A DNA stretch of 64,000 nt from Bryobacterales bacterium. Lineage in GTDB: Bacteria > Acidobacteriota > Terriglobia > Bryobacterales > UBA6623. Shown here one piece after another: positions 15,793-24,228 of this stretch. Where the stretch lies: positions 27,364 to 91,363 of the forward strand of contig JAPOOG010000132.1 in assembly GCA_026713545.1 (NCBI GenBank). The letters are read 5' to 3'. Below the pieces are notes generated by a model. That model was not told the origin of the DNA. It was given only the letters and a program-made list of their open reading frames with translations, and did no database searches. The position numbers were made by a program, and so were the translations under genes. Positions within the stretch are counted from its first letter, which is position 1, and every line of letters starts with the position of its first letter.

Positions 15793-18521
15793 GTAAGACG
15801 AAAAAAACGCGGATCAACGAGTTGGCCCGCGAGCTCGAAGTCAAAGCACAGGCGATACTCGATATCCTACCGAAGGTCGGAGTCGTCGAGAAGAAGACCC
15901 ATTCGAGCTCCATAGAAGAGGATGCCGCCGATAAGATCCGCGAGCACTTTCGCCAACAGAATCAAGCTCGTCAACAGGCCCAAGAATCGAGGGACGAGCC
16001 GCCGCCCGCCAAGAAAGCAACCCCCAGACGTTTCGTGGATGCGCTACCGGCAACACATCGGTTTGCTTCGCGACCCGCGGTTTCGCGACCTGTTAAGCCT
16101 TCGATTCCGGCCGGATCGCGAGCCACGCCCCTGCGCCCACCCGTGCAAGCCTTACGGCCGCCTCTGAAACCGGTCCGCCCGGTGATTCCTCCCGTTACTC
16201 CGATCAAGCCCGTGACGCCTTCGCCGGCAAGCGCCACGCAACAAAGACCGGCAGGGGGCCCAGGGCATCCGGTCAAGCCGATTCCGAGACAGGTGCCGAG
16301 TGCGGCGGTTCCACAAGGTCGCAGTGCTCCGTTCAAACCGGAGACCAGTGTGACAGCCTTACCCGGCGCACCTCTTCGCCCGCCCGTAGCAGGAGTTTCA
16401 CCCGCGCCGTCACAGCCTCTAGCGCGGCTCCCGACCAAGCGAGCAGTGCGGCCACCCCCAGCCAGGCCACAACCGCAGACGCCTACGCCGCAGAAGCCGG
16501 TACCCGGAAAGCCGATCTATGCGCGTGCGCGACGACCCGGTGTTCCCGGTGTACCCGGACCGATGCCGGGAGCGCGTTTCCCTGGCCCCCGAGGACCTCA
16601 TCCGGGAACCCTAGCCCCGCCCGGCCAGCCTGCGCGCCCCGCCGGACGCAGGCCTCCTCGGCCCGCTCAGCCGAGGACAGTCCGCGATCGCGAAGCGGAA
16701 CGCGAAGCGAAGGTGCTTCGACGTCAGGCTAGTCGAGCACAGGCCGCTCCTCCGAAGGCCGTCCATACGGAGGTCACCGTCAGCGCCGGTACGACCGTCA
16801 AGGAGCTGGCGGAGAAGCTAGGTATCAAAGCCAACTTGATCATCAAGACTCTTGTCGACCGTGGCCTGTTCGCGACGATCAACCAGACCCTCGACATGGA
16901 GATGATTCAGGATCTCTGTAAACACTTCGGCGCCACCGCCACCGAATTGAGCTACGAAGAAGAGACGATGCTCGAGTTGGAGGAGTCCCAGGAGACGGCC
17001 GACCTGCAAGAGCGTGCTCCCGTCGTCACGGTTATGGGTCACGTCGATCACGGAAAGACATCTCTGCTGGACGCCATTCGTGAGACCAACGTCGCCGAGC
17101 GCGAGGCGGGTGGCATCACCCAGGCCATCGGCGCCTACCATGTCGAGCATGAAGGCCACCGCATTGTGTTCATCGATACACCAGGCCACGAAGCGTTTAC
17201 ACGCATGCGCGCGCGAGGGGCGCAGAGTACCGATGTCGTCATCTTGGTTGTAAGCGCCGACGATGGTGTAATGCCGCAAACGATCGAGGCGATCGATCAT
17301 GCCAAGGCAGCAGATGTCCCAATTGTGGTTGCGATCAACAAGATCGACCTTCCCGGCGCCGACCCAGACCGTGTGAAGCAGCAACTGGCCGACAGAGGCT
17401 TGTTGCCGGAAGACTGGGGGGGCGACGTCGTGATGGTCCCGGTTTCCGCGTCCGAGAAGACGAACCTGAACCAACTCCTGGAGATGGTCCTTCTTGTTGC
17501 AGACCTAAGAGAGTTGAAGGCTAACGCGAATCGGCCGGCTGTCGGCTTCGTTCTCGAGGCCAAGCTTGACCGTGGTCAGGGTCCGGTCGCCACTGTTCTG
17601 GTTCGTAACGGCACGCTGCGCAAAGGAGATCACTTCCTCGTGGGATCCGTATTCGGTAAAGTGCGCGCCATGATCGATGACCGCGGAGCCAAGGTCAAAG
17701 AGGCGCCTCCGTCGACAGCCGTCGTGGTGCTGGGGCTCGAGGGTCTCCCGGATCCCGGTGACTCTCTCCAAGTTGCAACGGATACGGATAAAGCGAGAAA
17801 AATCGTCGAGTACCGCGAAGACAAGGCCCGCGAGCAGGCTCTCGCGAAGTCATCCCGCTTGTCACTGGAACAGTTCCAGGAGCAGTTGCGCTCTGGCGAT
17901 ATCAAGGAACTGCCGCTGGTGCTGAAGTGCGACGTACAGGGCTCCATGGAGGTGCTTACCGACGCACTCAAGAATCTCGCTAACGAGAAGGTCAAAGTCA
18001 ATTTGATCCACACCGGGGTCGGCGCGATTTCGGAATCCGACGTGCTGTTGGCCACCGCAGCGAACGCTGTCATTATCGGATTCAGCGTACGCCCCGAACG
18101 AACTGCGGCCGTTGTAGCGGAACACGAGGGTGTTGATATCCGCCTGCACACGATCATTTACGAGTTGATTGACGAGGTCAAAGCGGCAATGACGGGGCTG
18201 CTCGAGCCGATCATCAAAGAAACGATGCTCGGCCGCGCCGATGTCCTCGAGACCTTCCGTGTCAGCAAGGTCGGTACAGTCGCCGGCTGCCTCGTTCAGG
18301 ATGGGCGCTTTACGAACAAGGCCGAGGTTCGTCTGTTGCGGGACAATGTAGTCGTTTACACAGGCAAGGTCGGTTCGTTGCGCCGCTTCAAGGATGAAGT
18401 CAGCGAAGTCCGCTCGGGACAGGAATGCGGCCTGGGTATTGCGAACTTCAACGACCTCAAGAGGGGCGACGTCATCGAGGCGTTTGTCACCGAGAAGGTG
18501 GCGCAAGAAGTCTTTGCTTGA
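15789..18521 (+). CDS. infB: Translation initiation factor IF-2
   Basis: 910 residues starting at TTG 15789, overlapping the nusA stop (TTGA), so translation is probably coupled. IF2 N-domain (1-55), a long Pro/Arg-rich disordered linker (about 75-310), second N-type helix module ([18 protein letters not shown]), then the GTPase: G1 GHVDHGKT, G3 DTPGHEAF, G4 NKID, followed by domains II, III and IV. GTP-dependent loading of initiator tRNA on the ribosome. The usual ylxR gene is missing between nusA and infB. Confidence 0.96.
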   Translation: MSKTKKTRINELARELEVKAQAILDILPKVGVVEKKTHSSSIEEDAADKIREHFRQQNQARQQAQESRDEPPPAKKATPRRFVDALPATHRFASRPAVSRPVKPSIPAGSRATPLRPPVQALRPPLKPVRPVIPPVTPIKPVTPSPASATQQRPAGGPGHPVKPIPRQVPSAAVPQGRSAPFKPETSVTALPGAPLRPPVAGVSPAPSQPLARLPTKRAVRPPPARPQPQTPTPQKPVPGKPIYARARRPGVPGVPGPMPGARFPGPRGPHPGTLAPPGQPARPAGRRPPRPAQPRTVRDREAEREAKVLRRQASRAQAAPPKAVHTEVTVSAGTTVKELAEKLGIKANLIIKTLVDRGLFATINQTLDMEMIQDLCKHFGATATELSYEEETMLELEESQETADLQERAPVVTVMGHVDHGKTSLLDAIRETNVAEREAGGITQAIGAYHVEHEGHRIVFIDTPGHEAFTRMRARGAQSTDVVILVVSADDGVMPQTIEAIDHAKAADVPIVVAINKIDLPGADPDRVKQQLADRGLLPEDWGGDVVMVPVSASEKTNLNQLLEMVLLVADLRELKANANRPAVGFVLEAKLDRGQGPVATVLVRNGTLRKGDHFLVGSVFGKVRAMIDDRGAKVKEAPPSTAVVVLGLEGLPDPGDSLQVATDTDKARKIVEYREDKAREQALAKSSRLSLEQFQEQLRSGDIKELPLVLKCDVQGSMEVLTDALKNLANEKVKVNLIHTGVGAISESDVLLATAANAVIIGFSVRPERTAAVVAEHEGVDIRLHTIIYELIDEVKAAMTGLLEPIIKETMLGRADVLETFRVSKVGTVAGCLVQDGRFTNKAEVRLLRDNVVVYTGKVGSLRRFKDEVSEVRSGQECGLGIANFNDLKRGDVIEAFVTEKVAQEVFA

Positions 18522-18805
18522 TGTCCGTCGTCGGACTGCTGACGCTTCAACTACACATCGAGCACGCTCATTCGCTTAAAGAAAAGCGGCACGTTCTGCA
18601 GGGGCTCAAGGACCGCTTGCGGAAGCGCTTCAACGTTTCCGTCGCAGAAGTGGGTGGTCAAGACACCTGGCAGGCGTCGGTCGTCGCCGTCGTCATGGTC
18701 TCCAGAGATCGGCAGCGCGTGCAGAACCAGCTCGCGAAAGCCGAGAGAGAAGCAGAGCGGTTCCTCGGCGCTGACCTCATAGGTCGCGAAGTGGAGTTCC
18801 TTTGA
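18521..18805 (+). CDS. DUF503 family protein (YlxP-like)
   Basis: 94 residues, start overlapping the infB stop by 1 bp (TGATG). Typical opening VVGLLTLQLHIEHAHSLKEKRHVLQGLKDRLRKRFNVS split over the known DUF503 pattern (H-S-L-K-x-K-R). The family usually sits between infB and rbfA and may act in ribosome or RNA metabolism. Here apbE follows directly and no rbfA or truB is present. Confidence 0.88.
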   Translation: MSVVGLLTLQLHIEHAHSLKEKRHVLQGLKDRLRKRFNVSVAEVGGQDTWQASVVAVVMVSRDRQRVQNQLAKAEREAERFLGADLIGREVEFL

Positions 18806-19797
18806 CGCGCATTGCTGCTCTTCTCTTGGTTTACTTCGTTTCTTTTATCGATCGGCCATCCCTTGTCGCCGGATCGGACGAACCAACTCCGCTTCAGCGC
18901 TACGAAGCGAGTGCGTCGATCATGGGATCGACGTATACCATTGCCGCTTTCGGAGAGCACCGCGGCAAGCTCGCATCGGCTGTTCAGGCGGCCTTTGATG
19001 AGGCACGCCGCATCGACGATTTTCTGAGCGATTACAAGCCGAACAGCGAACTGAGCCGCATGAACCGCGATGCAGCGAGGAGCCCCGTTATTGTTTCGCA
19101 AGAAATGGCCGACCTCCTTTCACGCTGCTTGGAGTACAGCCGTGCGAGTGACGGTGCTTTCGACGTCACCGTCGGCGCCCTGATGAAGGTTTGGGGATTC
19201 TATAAGGGTAGCGGTGCATTACCGGATGCATGGCAACTCGCCGCAGCGCGCCGCAAGGTTGGTTTCCGGCATATCGAATTAGACCGTAGGAACTCAACTG
19301 TGCGCTTTCTGAAGAAGGGAATTGAACTCGATCCCGGCGGTATCGGTAAAGGCTACGCCGTCGACCGGATGGCTGACATCCTTGGCAAGGCCGGCGTGTC
19401 CGCGGCTTTCATCAGTGCGGCGGGCAGCAGCATGTATGCGATCGGCGCGCCTCCTGACGAGCCTGATGGTTGGCCGGTCCGAATTCGCAACCCCGAAAAT
19501 CCCGCTGCAACGTTGGGGGACATCCATCTCAGAGATCAATCGTTTTCAACGTCGGGCGCGTATGAGAAGTTCTTCGAGGCTGATAGCCAGATCTACAGCC
19601 ACATCATGGACCCCCGCACGGGAATGCCCGCTCGAGGTGTCGTGTCCGTGTCCGTTCTCGCGCCTTCTACTCTTGACAGCGAGGCCTGGACAAAAGCGTT
19701 CTTCGTGAATGGCCGAGATTGGTCGGTGCAGAACAGCCCTGAAGGCTTCCAGGTGTTCTTGTGCCAGGAAAGTCGGCCCTGCGGATGGCTACCGTGA
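18802..19797 (+). CDS. apbE: FAD:protein FMN transferase (ApbE)
   Basis: 331 residues from TTG 18802, overlapping the DUF503 stop. A signal-like hydrophobic start (IAALLLVYFVSFI) exports it. ApbE motifs: DYKPNSELSRMN, DGAFDVTVGALM, DPGGIGKGYAVDRM, SAAGSSMYAIG and HIMDPRTGMPA (metal site). ApbE attaches FMN to threonines of Nqr/Rnf-type and other secreted flavoproteins using FAD and Mg2+. No such acceptor is encoded in this window. Its place at the end of the nusA-infB operon is unusual. Confidence 0.93.
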   Translation: MTRIAALLLVYFVSFIDRPSLVAGSDEPTPLQRYEASASIMGSTYTIAAFGEHRGKLASAVQAAFDEARRIDDFLSDYKPNSELSRMNRDAARSPVIVSQEMADLLSRCLEYSRASDGAFDVTVGALMKVWGFYKGSGALPDAWQLAAARRKVGFRHIELDRRNSTVRFLKKGIELDPGGIGKGYAVDRMADILGKAGVSAAFISAAGSSMYAIGAPPDEPDGWPVRIRNPENPAATLGDIHLRDQSFSTSGAYEKFFEADSQIYSHIMDPRTGMPARGVVSVSVLAPSTLDSEAWTKAFFVNGRDWSVQNSPEGFQVFLCQESRPCGWLP

Positions 19798-20088
19798 ATA
19801 ACAAAGAGGGCGGGTCGGATTGTTTTGCTCACATCACGTGGGTCGTCCAGCCGGATGGAAAGGACGGAAAACCTTCTTGACCAATCGAGTGCACAGGACG
19901 GTTCTTGCCGCCTTTGGAAAGCGCTGCCGCAATTCTCACATTCCCACAGCCACGACAAAGACATTCCTCTCTAGACGAGCAAGGGAGAAATTTCTACTGG
20001 GCAATCCAAGGGAACATCTCTAATAAGCCTTGACACGGTAGGCATCCCAGGATTGACAATCCTGAAGTAAGACGTTAGCTTACCTGCG
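19798..20088. other. Intergenic stretch before a decayed toxin-antitoxin pair
   Basis: No gene supported. It contains TTGACA near 20031 and the palindrome GGATTGACAATCC near 20050, which could be the old promoter/operator of the vapBC remnant that follows. Confidence 0.35.
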
Positions 20089-20328
20089 ATGAAGACTGTC
20101 GCCTCATCGAAGGGTCAGATCGTCATACTAGCCGAGATGCGCAATCAGGAGAGCATCGAACTTGGCCAAGCGTTTGATATAGTTTGATACGGAACAAGTA
20201 GATTGAGGCGAATATCGACCTGCACAGTCAACCCCTATAGAACCAAGTCTGATAGACAAGCTCCTATGCCGTGCTCTGAAGGCTTGGTTCGTGCCGGTCG
20301 AATCGGAGTCACTAACTCACTCGGATTA
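20089..20328 (+). pseudogene. Decayed AbrB/VapB-type antitoxin
   Basis: ATG 20089 starts KTVASSKGQIVILAEMRNQ, then SIELGQAFDIV and a stop: the AbrB swapped-hairpin pattern (S-S-K-G-Q-I-V-x-x-A-E-x-R). After a frameshift near 20180 the family tail is still readable, with one internal stop: GEYRPA, LIDKLL, AWFVPVESES. Intact relatives end in a similar FxPIESES-type tail. So the gene has lost its frame at least once and carries a stop. The VapC-like remnant follows directly. Confidence 0.6.
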
Positions 20329-20332
20329 CCAT

Positions 20333-20640
20333 TTGCGTCTCGTCTATGCCAAAGCGCAGTGAGAGGCTGTCAAGCCGAGACCGGATCTGAGGGTGATCGA
20401 GTGGTTAACGCGTACCGCACGCAAGCAATTGATCCGGCAATTCTGGGGAAAACTCGCTTCGGGACCTTTCTGATTCCATCCGAGCGAGGGGGCCTGATTC
20501 TCCAGCCCTCCAGCCGCTATGGCCAGACCGCGCGGAGTCCCGGCCGCAGCCGTCCCATGTCGTCCAAGCCCATCACGGCAACACTCCCGAGTCGTATCGC
20601 ACCTCTGCGGTCGTCGGGAAGCAGTGCGCATCCTTCTGAT
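20333..20640 (+). pseudogene. Decayed VapC-like PIN toxin
   Basis: From TTG 20333 the frame reads LRLVYAKAQ, a stop, then EAVKPRPDLRVIEWL, which matches the well-known VapC opening (L-V-D-T-N-x-L-S-E-x-x-K-P-R-P-x-x-x-V-x-x-W). The catalytic Asp and following Asn are replaced (Tyr, Lys) and the Ser codon has become TGA, each explicable by one base. A later frame holds RYGQ and SRPMS, like the R-x-G and G-R-P-x-S parts of PIN toxins. Clearly non-functional. Confidence 0.5.
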
Positions 20641-20704
20641 CCTGTCACCAACTCGCGGAGCATATGACCACTCCAATACAAGAAATGGAAAAAGGGACAA
20701 CACC

Positions 20705-21499
20705 ATGACCACGGGAAGGTTTGTCCGGGGCCTGCTGCGATACGCAGTGGGCGCGTGGCTGGTTTTGGGCACGGCGCCTACAGCAGCTGCACAACTCGAT
20801 TTTCAATATCAGTACGGCAACCTCGCGAACCCGTTCTCAGGTGAGAGGTACTATACATCCATCCTAACCATCCAGCATGCAACGGGCTGGAAGTTGGGAG
20901 ACAGCTTCTTCTTCATGGACATCATCGACGATGGCGGAAATGACGGTTTCAACGACAAGGACCTCTATGGCGAATGGTATCCAACCTTGAGCTTCGGCAA
21001 GATGACTGGCAAGGAGGTCAAGCTGGGGCCGATTCGAGACGTCGCGCTCATCGGCGGTATCAACTTCGATGCAGACGCCAACTTCTTCAAATACCTGCCC
21101 GGCGTGCGGCTGTCCTGGAAGGTGCCGGGCTTCTTGTTCCTCAACACCGACATAACCGCCTTCATCGACGCCAACAGCGGCGCCGCCTCGGGCGGGGCTC
21201 CCCGTACGAGCAACAGCTTCATGGTCGACGCCAATTGGGCGCTCCCCTTCAAGATCGGAGGCCAATCATTCTCGGTGGCCGGTCATGCCGAGTACATCGG
21301 CGGGACGACCGACGAATTCGGCAACAAGAACCGGTGGTGGATTCTCGCTCAGCCGCAATTCACCTGGGATCTGGGCGCGGCGTTGTTTGGAGAGGCGAAT
21401 CAACTGATGGTCGGGACGGAGTACCAGTTCTGGCGGAACAAGCTCGGCACGGCTCACCACGACAACGTATTACAACTGCTGGTGATCTGGCGAATCTGA
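20705..21499 (+). CDS. Tsx-like outer-membrane channel protein
   Basis: 264 residues from ATG 20705 (AAAGGGA upstream). Signal peptide 1 to about 29 (AVGAWLVLGTAPTAAAQ). The mature protein alternates aromatic and polar residues as a small beta barrel and ends in VLQLLVIWRI. Segments FQYQYGN, DSFFFMDIIDDGG, YGEWYPTLSFGK and VGTEYQFWRNK match the nucleoside-specific channel Tsx/DUF5020 pattern. It probably forms a 12-strand pore for nucleosides or other small solutes. No nucleoside-use genes adjoin it. Confidence 0.7.
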   Translation: MTTGRFVRGLLRYAVGAWLVLGTAPTAAAQLDFQYQYGNLANPFSGERYYTSILTIQHATGWKLGDSFFFMDIIDDGGNDGFNDKDLYGEWYPTLSFGKMTGKEVKLGPIRDVALIGGINFDADANFFKYLPGVRLSWKVPGFLFLNTDITAFIDANSGAASGGAPRTSNSFMVDANWALPFKIGGQSFSVAGHAEYIGGTTDEFGNKNRWWILAQPQFTWDLGAALFGEANQLMVGTEYQFWRNKLGTAHHDNVLQLLVIWRI

Positions 21500-21892
21500 C
21501 GTGCTGTCCCATGGACTGCAAAGCATATGTGCCCTACAAGGGAATCATTCCGACCGACTGCGGACACAGAAACATGTCGTCCGCCGAACGCGAATGACTC
21601 GAAGCGGATTTCTTACAGTACATCCTCGCTCAGCATCACTTACCGGCCGACGCCTTCGGCGATGGACGCGCCGCCGCCGAAGGCCATTTTCTGAGCAAAG
21701 GTTCGCCTTGCCTCCTGGATGGTCGAGACCGCAAGCGGCCGATAGCCGAAGCGAGCTATGCTATAGAACATCCGCGACCGCCTGTGCCCTGTATGCGGTA
21801 GGTCGACGGCGTCATAATGTTTTGCCGCAATGAAAAAATCATGACACGCAGGACTCGTTCACCAGAGCCTGCGGACGAGAGGAGAAGAAAAG
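21500..21892. other. Gap between porin and ammonium transporter
   Basis: About 390 bp. Apart from the hairpin at 21652-21688 nothing is supported; the open frames have no recognisable product. Confidence 0.4.
21652..21688 (+). terminator. Terminator-like hairpin
   Basis: GCCTTCGGCG (21652-21661) pairs perfectly with CGCCGAAGGC (21675-21684), loop 13 nt, followed by CATTTT. The GC-rich stem is strong but the T-tract is short. Confidence 0.45.
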
Positions 21893-23296
21893 ATGAATGA
21901 TACTCGGAACGGACCGCGGGGTCGTCGGGCGCGCGGGTCACGCTGTGGCACCACAGCGCGCACCGCGCTCGCGATGCTAGTGCTGCTGATGTGCGCCCCG
22001 GCACGCGCACAGGCGGCGAGCGACGAAACACAGTTCGTCTTCAACACGTTATCCTTCCTCCTCTGGGGCGGGCTGGTGATGTGGATGGCCGCAGGCTTCA
22101 CCATGCTCGAGTCCGGATCGGTACGCACCAAGAACGCTTCCGTCATCTGTCTGAAGAACGTTGGTCTTTATTCGATCGCGGGGATCGCTTATTACGTCAT
22201 CGGGTACAACCTGATGTACAGCGATGTCCAGGGATGGATCGGTTCATTCACGTTCCTCTACGGCCCGTCGGCCGACGAGATCGCGCTGCTGGGTGGCCAG
22301 CAGGAGGCACAGGCGGCCGTGATCGAGAATGGCTACTCCGTGATGTCCGACTGGTTTTTCCAGATGGTCTTCGTGGCGACCGCCGCCTCCATTGTCTCCG
22401 GTGCGCTGGCTGAGCGGGTCAAGCTGTGGTCCTTCTTCATCTTCACGTTGGTGCTGACGGCGTTCATCTACCCGGTCGTCGGCGCCTGGACGTGGGGTGG
22501 TGGTTGGCTGAACGAACTCGGGTTCCAGGATTTCGCCGGGTCGAGCATCGTGCACGGCACCGGGGGATGGGCGGCGCTCGCGGGGGCACTGATCATCGGA
22601 CCGAGGCGAGGCAAGTTTAAGAGCGACGGGACTGTCCGGCCGACTCCCCCATCCAGCATCCCGGTGGTGACACTGGGTGTTTTCATCCTATGGTTCGGCT
22701 GGTTCGGCTTCAACGGCGGGTCGCAGCTCGCGCTGGGAACCGCAGCTGACGTGGTGGCGATGAGCCACGTGCTGGTCAACACGAACTTGGCGGGTGCGGC
22801 CGGGGGCATCGCGGCCATCGCCGTGTCGCGGCCGATTCTCGGGCGAATCGACCTGCTCGCCGGGCTGAACGGCGCCATTGCGGGACTCGTCTCGATTACC
22901 GCCGGTCCCGATATCGTCGAGCACCATTGGGCGATCATCATCGGAGCCATCGGCGCCGTGATCTGCACCGCCAGCATGAAGCTGCTGGAGAAGGTCAGAG
23001 TGGACGACGTGGTAGGCGCGGTCCCTGCCCACTTGTTCGCCGGCGCGTGGGGCACTCTCGCCACGTGCATCGCTGCCGGCGCCAATATCGGCGTTCAACT
23101 GCTTGGCGTGGGCGCCATCGGGGTTTTTGTGTTCGGAACCTCATTTCTGCTGTGGAAGGGGCTGGAGATGACGGTCGGGGTCCGGGTGTCGCAGCGGGTC
23201 GAGCAGCTTGGTCAGGATGTCGCGGATCTCGGGATCGATGCATATCCGGAGTTCGTGCTCATGCCGGAGCCAGACGACGATCCCGACGCCGCATAG
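21893..23296 (+). CDS. amt: Ammonium transporter
   Basis: 467 residues with a preceding AGGAGAAGAAAAG site. Signal peptide to about residue 42, then eleven membrane helices of the Amt/Rh fold. Hallmarks: the NH4+ recruitment region GFTMLESG, the twin-histidine positions in SSIVHGTGGW and VPAHLFAGAWG, and DVVGAVPAHLFAGAWG near the end. Conducts ammonia into the cell. No glnK/glnB gene is adjacent, unlike most amt loci; a signalling cassette follows in the opposite orientation. Confidence 0.94.
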   Translation: MNDTRNGPRGRRARGSRCGTTARTALAMLVLLMCAPARAQAASDETQFVFNTLSFLLWGGLVMWMAAGFTMLESGSVRTKNASVICLKNVGLYSIAGIAYYVIGYNLMYSDVQGWIGSFTFLYGPSADEIALLGGQQEAQAAVIENGYSVMSDWFFQMVFVATAASIVSGALAERVKLWSFFIFTLVLTAFIYPVVGAWTWGGGWLNELGFQDFAGSSIVHGTGGWAALAGALIIGPRRGKFKSDGTVRPTPPSSIPVVTLGVFILWFGWFGFNGGSQLALGTAADVVAMSHVLVNTNLAGAAGGIAAIAVSRPILGRIDLLAGLNGAIAGLVSITAGPDIVEHHWAIIIGAIGAVICTASMKLLEKVRVDDVVGAVPAHLFAGAWGTLATCIAAGANIGVQLLGVGAIGVFVFGTSFLLWKGLEMTVGVRVSQRVEQLGQDVADLGIDAYPEFVLMPEPDDDPDAA

Positions 23297-23322
23297 TGAC
23301 GCATCGGGGCTTGGTCAGAAGA

Positions 23323-23661
23323 TCAGAACACGGCCGTGGCGGACTGACGTGAGTCAAGGATCGGGATGATCTGATCGAAGCCACTGATGTGGAAGACTTC
23401 ATGGATGTGGTCCTGCATCTCGCACAGGACCAGCTTCCCCTTGCTCGCGTTGAGTCTCTTCGCAGCGATGAGAAGCACCCGCATGCCGGAACTGCTGATG
23501 AAGGCCAGTCGGCTGAAATCGACGATCAGGTGTTGTTCACCATTCCCGATGTGATCCATGATGATCGATTCGAACGTGCGCGCGTTCGCACTGTCAAGAC
23601 GTCCGACAGGCAGCAGCACCAGAACCCCGTTATCTCGTTCTTCCGCGACTTCAATATTCAT
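23323..23661 (-). CDS. STAS anti-sigma factor antagonist
   Basis: 112 residues of the SpoIIAA/RsbV type: LLPVGRLDSANARTFE, LIVDFSRLAFISSSGMRVLL with the phosphorylatable Ser in SSSGMR, and a C-terminal helix pair (FHISGFDQIIPI). When unphosphorylated it binds its anti-sigma/kinase partner. It is the last gene of a minus-strand set with the kinase (41 bp upstream) and a SpoIIE phosphatase, forming a full partner-switching cassette. Confidence 0.92.
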   Translation of the reverse strand: MNIEVAEERDNGVLVLLPVGRLDSANARTFESIIMDHIGNGEQHLIVDFSRLAFISSSGMRVLLIAAKRLNASKGKLVLCEMQDHIHEVFHISGFDQIIPILDSRQSATAVF

Positions 23662-23702
23662 CGATATACCTCTTCCTCGGGTCGGACTCGCTTTCGTCTC
23701 GG

Positions 23703-24134
23703 TTATCCCGATGCCGGCTTGAGATCGTGCTCCAACGTCAAACGGTTCTTGCCTCCCACGAATTCGTAGGAAACGCGGTCGGCGAAGCTCTTGACCAGAT
23801 GCAGCCCCAGGCCGCCCACCTCGCGTCTATCCAATGAAGACTCGGTGTCCGGTTCCGTGTCGATCGTCGGATCGAACATAGACCCGTTGTCCTCTATTGT
23901 CAAGATCAAGGTATCATGATCGACCCTCAGATGAACCTCTATCTTGGGATCAGACGCGTTCTCGAAGCTGCCGTGGGTCACAGCGTTCGTGATGAGCTCA
24001 TCCAGCGCCAAGTTGACAACAAAGACTTTCGGTACAGGCAGCCCGTGCTCGTCCCCGAACTCTTCCACCATGGCCGACAGATCATGCAGCTTAGACAGCC
24101 TGGGCGATAGTGTGACGTGCAAATCCTCGGGCAT
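23703..24134 (-). CDS. RsbW-like anti-sigma factor/serine kinase
   Basis: 143 residues, HATPase-c fold of the GHKL type: N-box LALDELITNAVTHG (about 43-56), G1 box EDNGSMFDP, G2 region GGLGLHLVKSFAD. This is the RsbW/SpoIIAB pattern that binds either a target or the STAS partner and phosphorylates the latter. No sigma factor gene is present, so the final target is unknown and could be a sigma factor or an enzyme. Confidence 0.9.
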   Translation of the reverse strand: MPEDLHVTLSPRLSKLHDLSAMVEEFGDEHGLPVPKVFVVNLALDELITNAVTHGSFENASDPKIEVHLRVDHDTLILTIEDNGSMFDPTIDTEPDTESSLDRREVGGLGLHLVKSFADRVSYEFVGGKNRLTLEHDLKPASG

Positions 24135-24228
24135 GAGTATGATGATCCTTGGCGGCTACGAACCGATTTCTTTCAATAACAATCGGAGGAGCCCACAGCG
24201 TGAAGAAGCCTGCTCGGCCCTCGCAATC

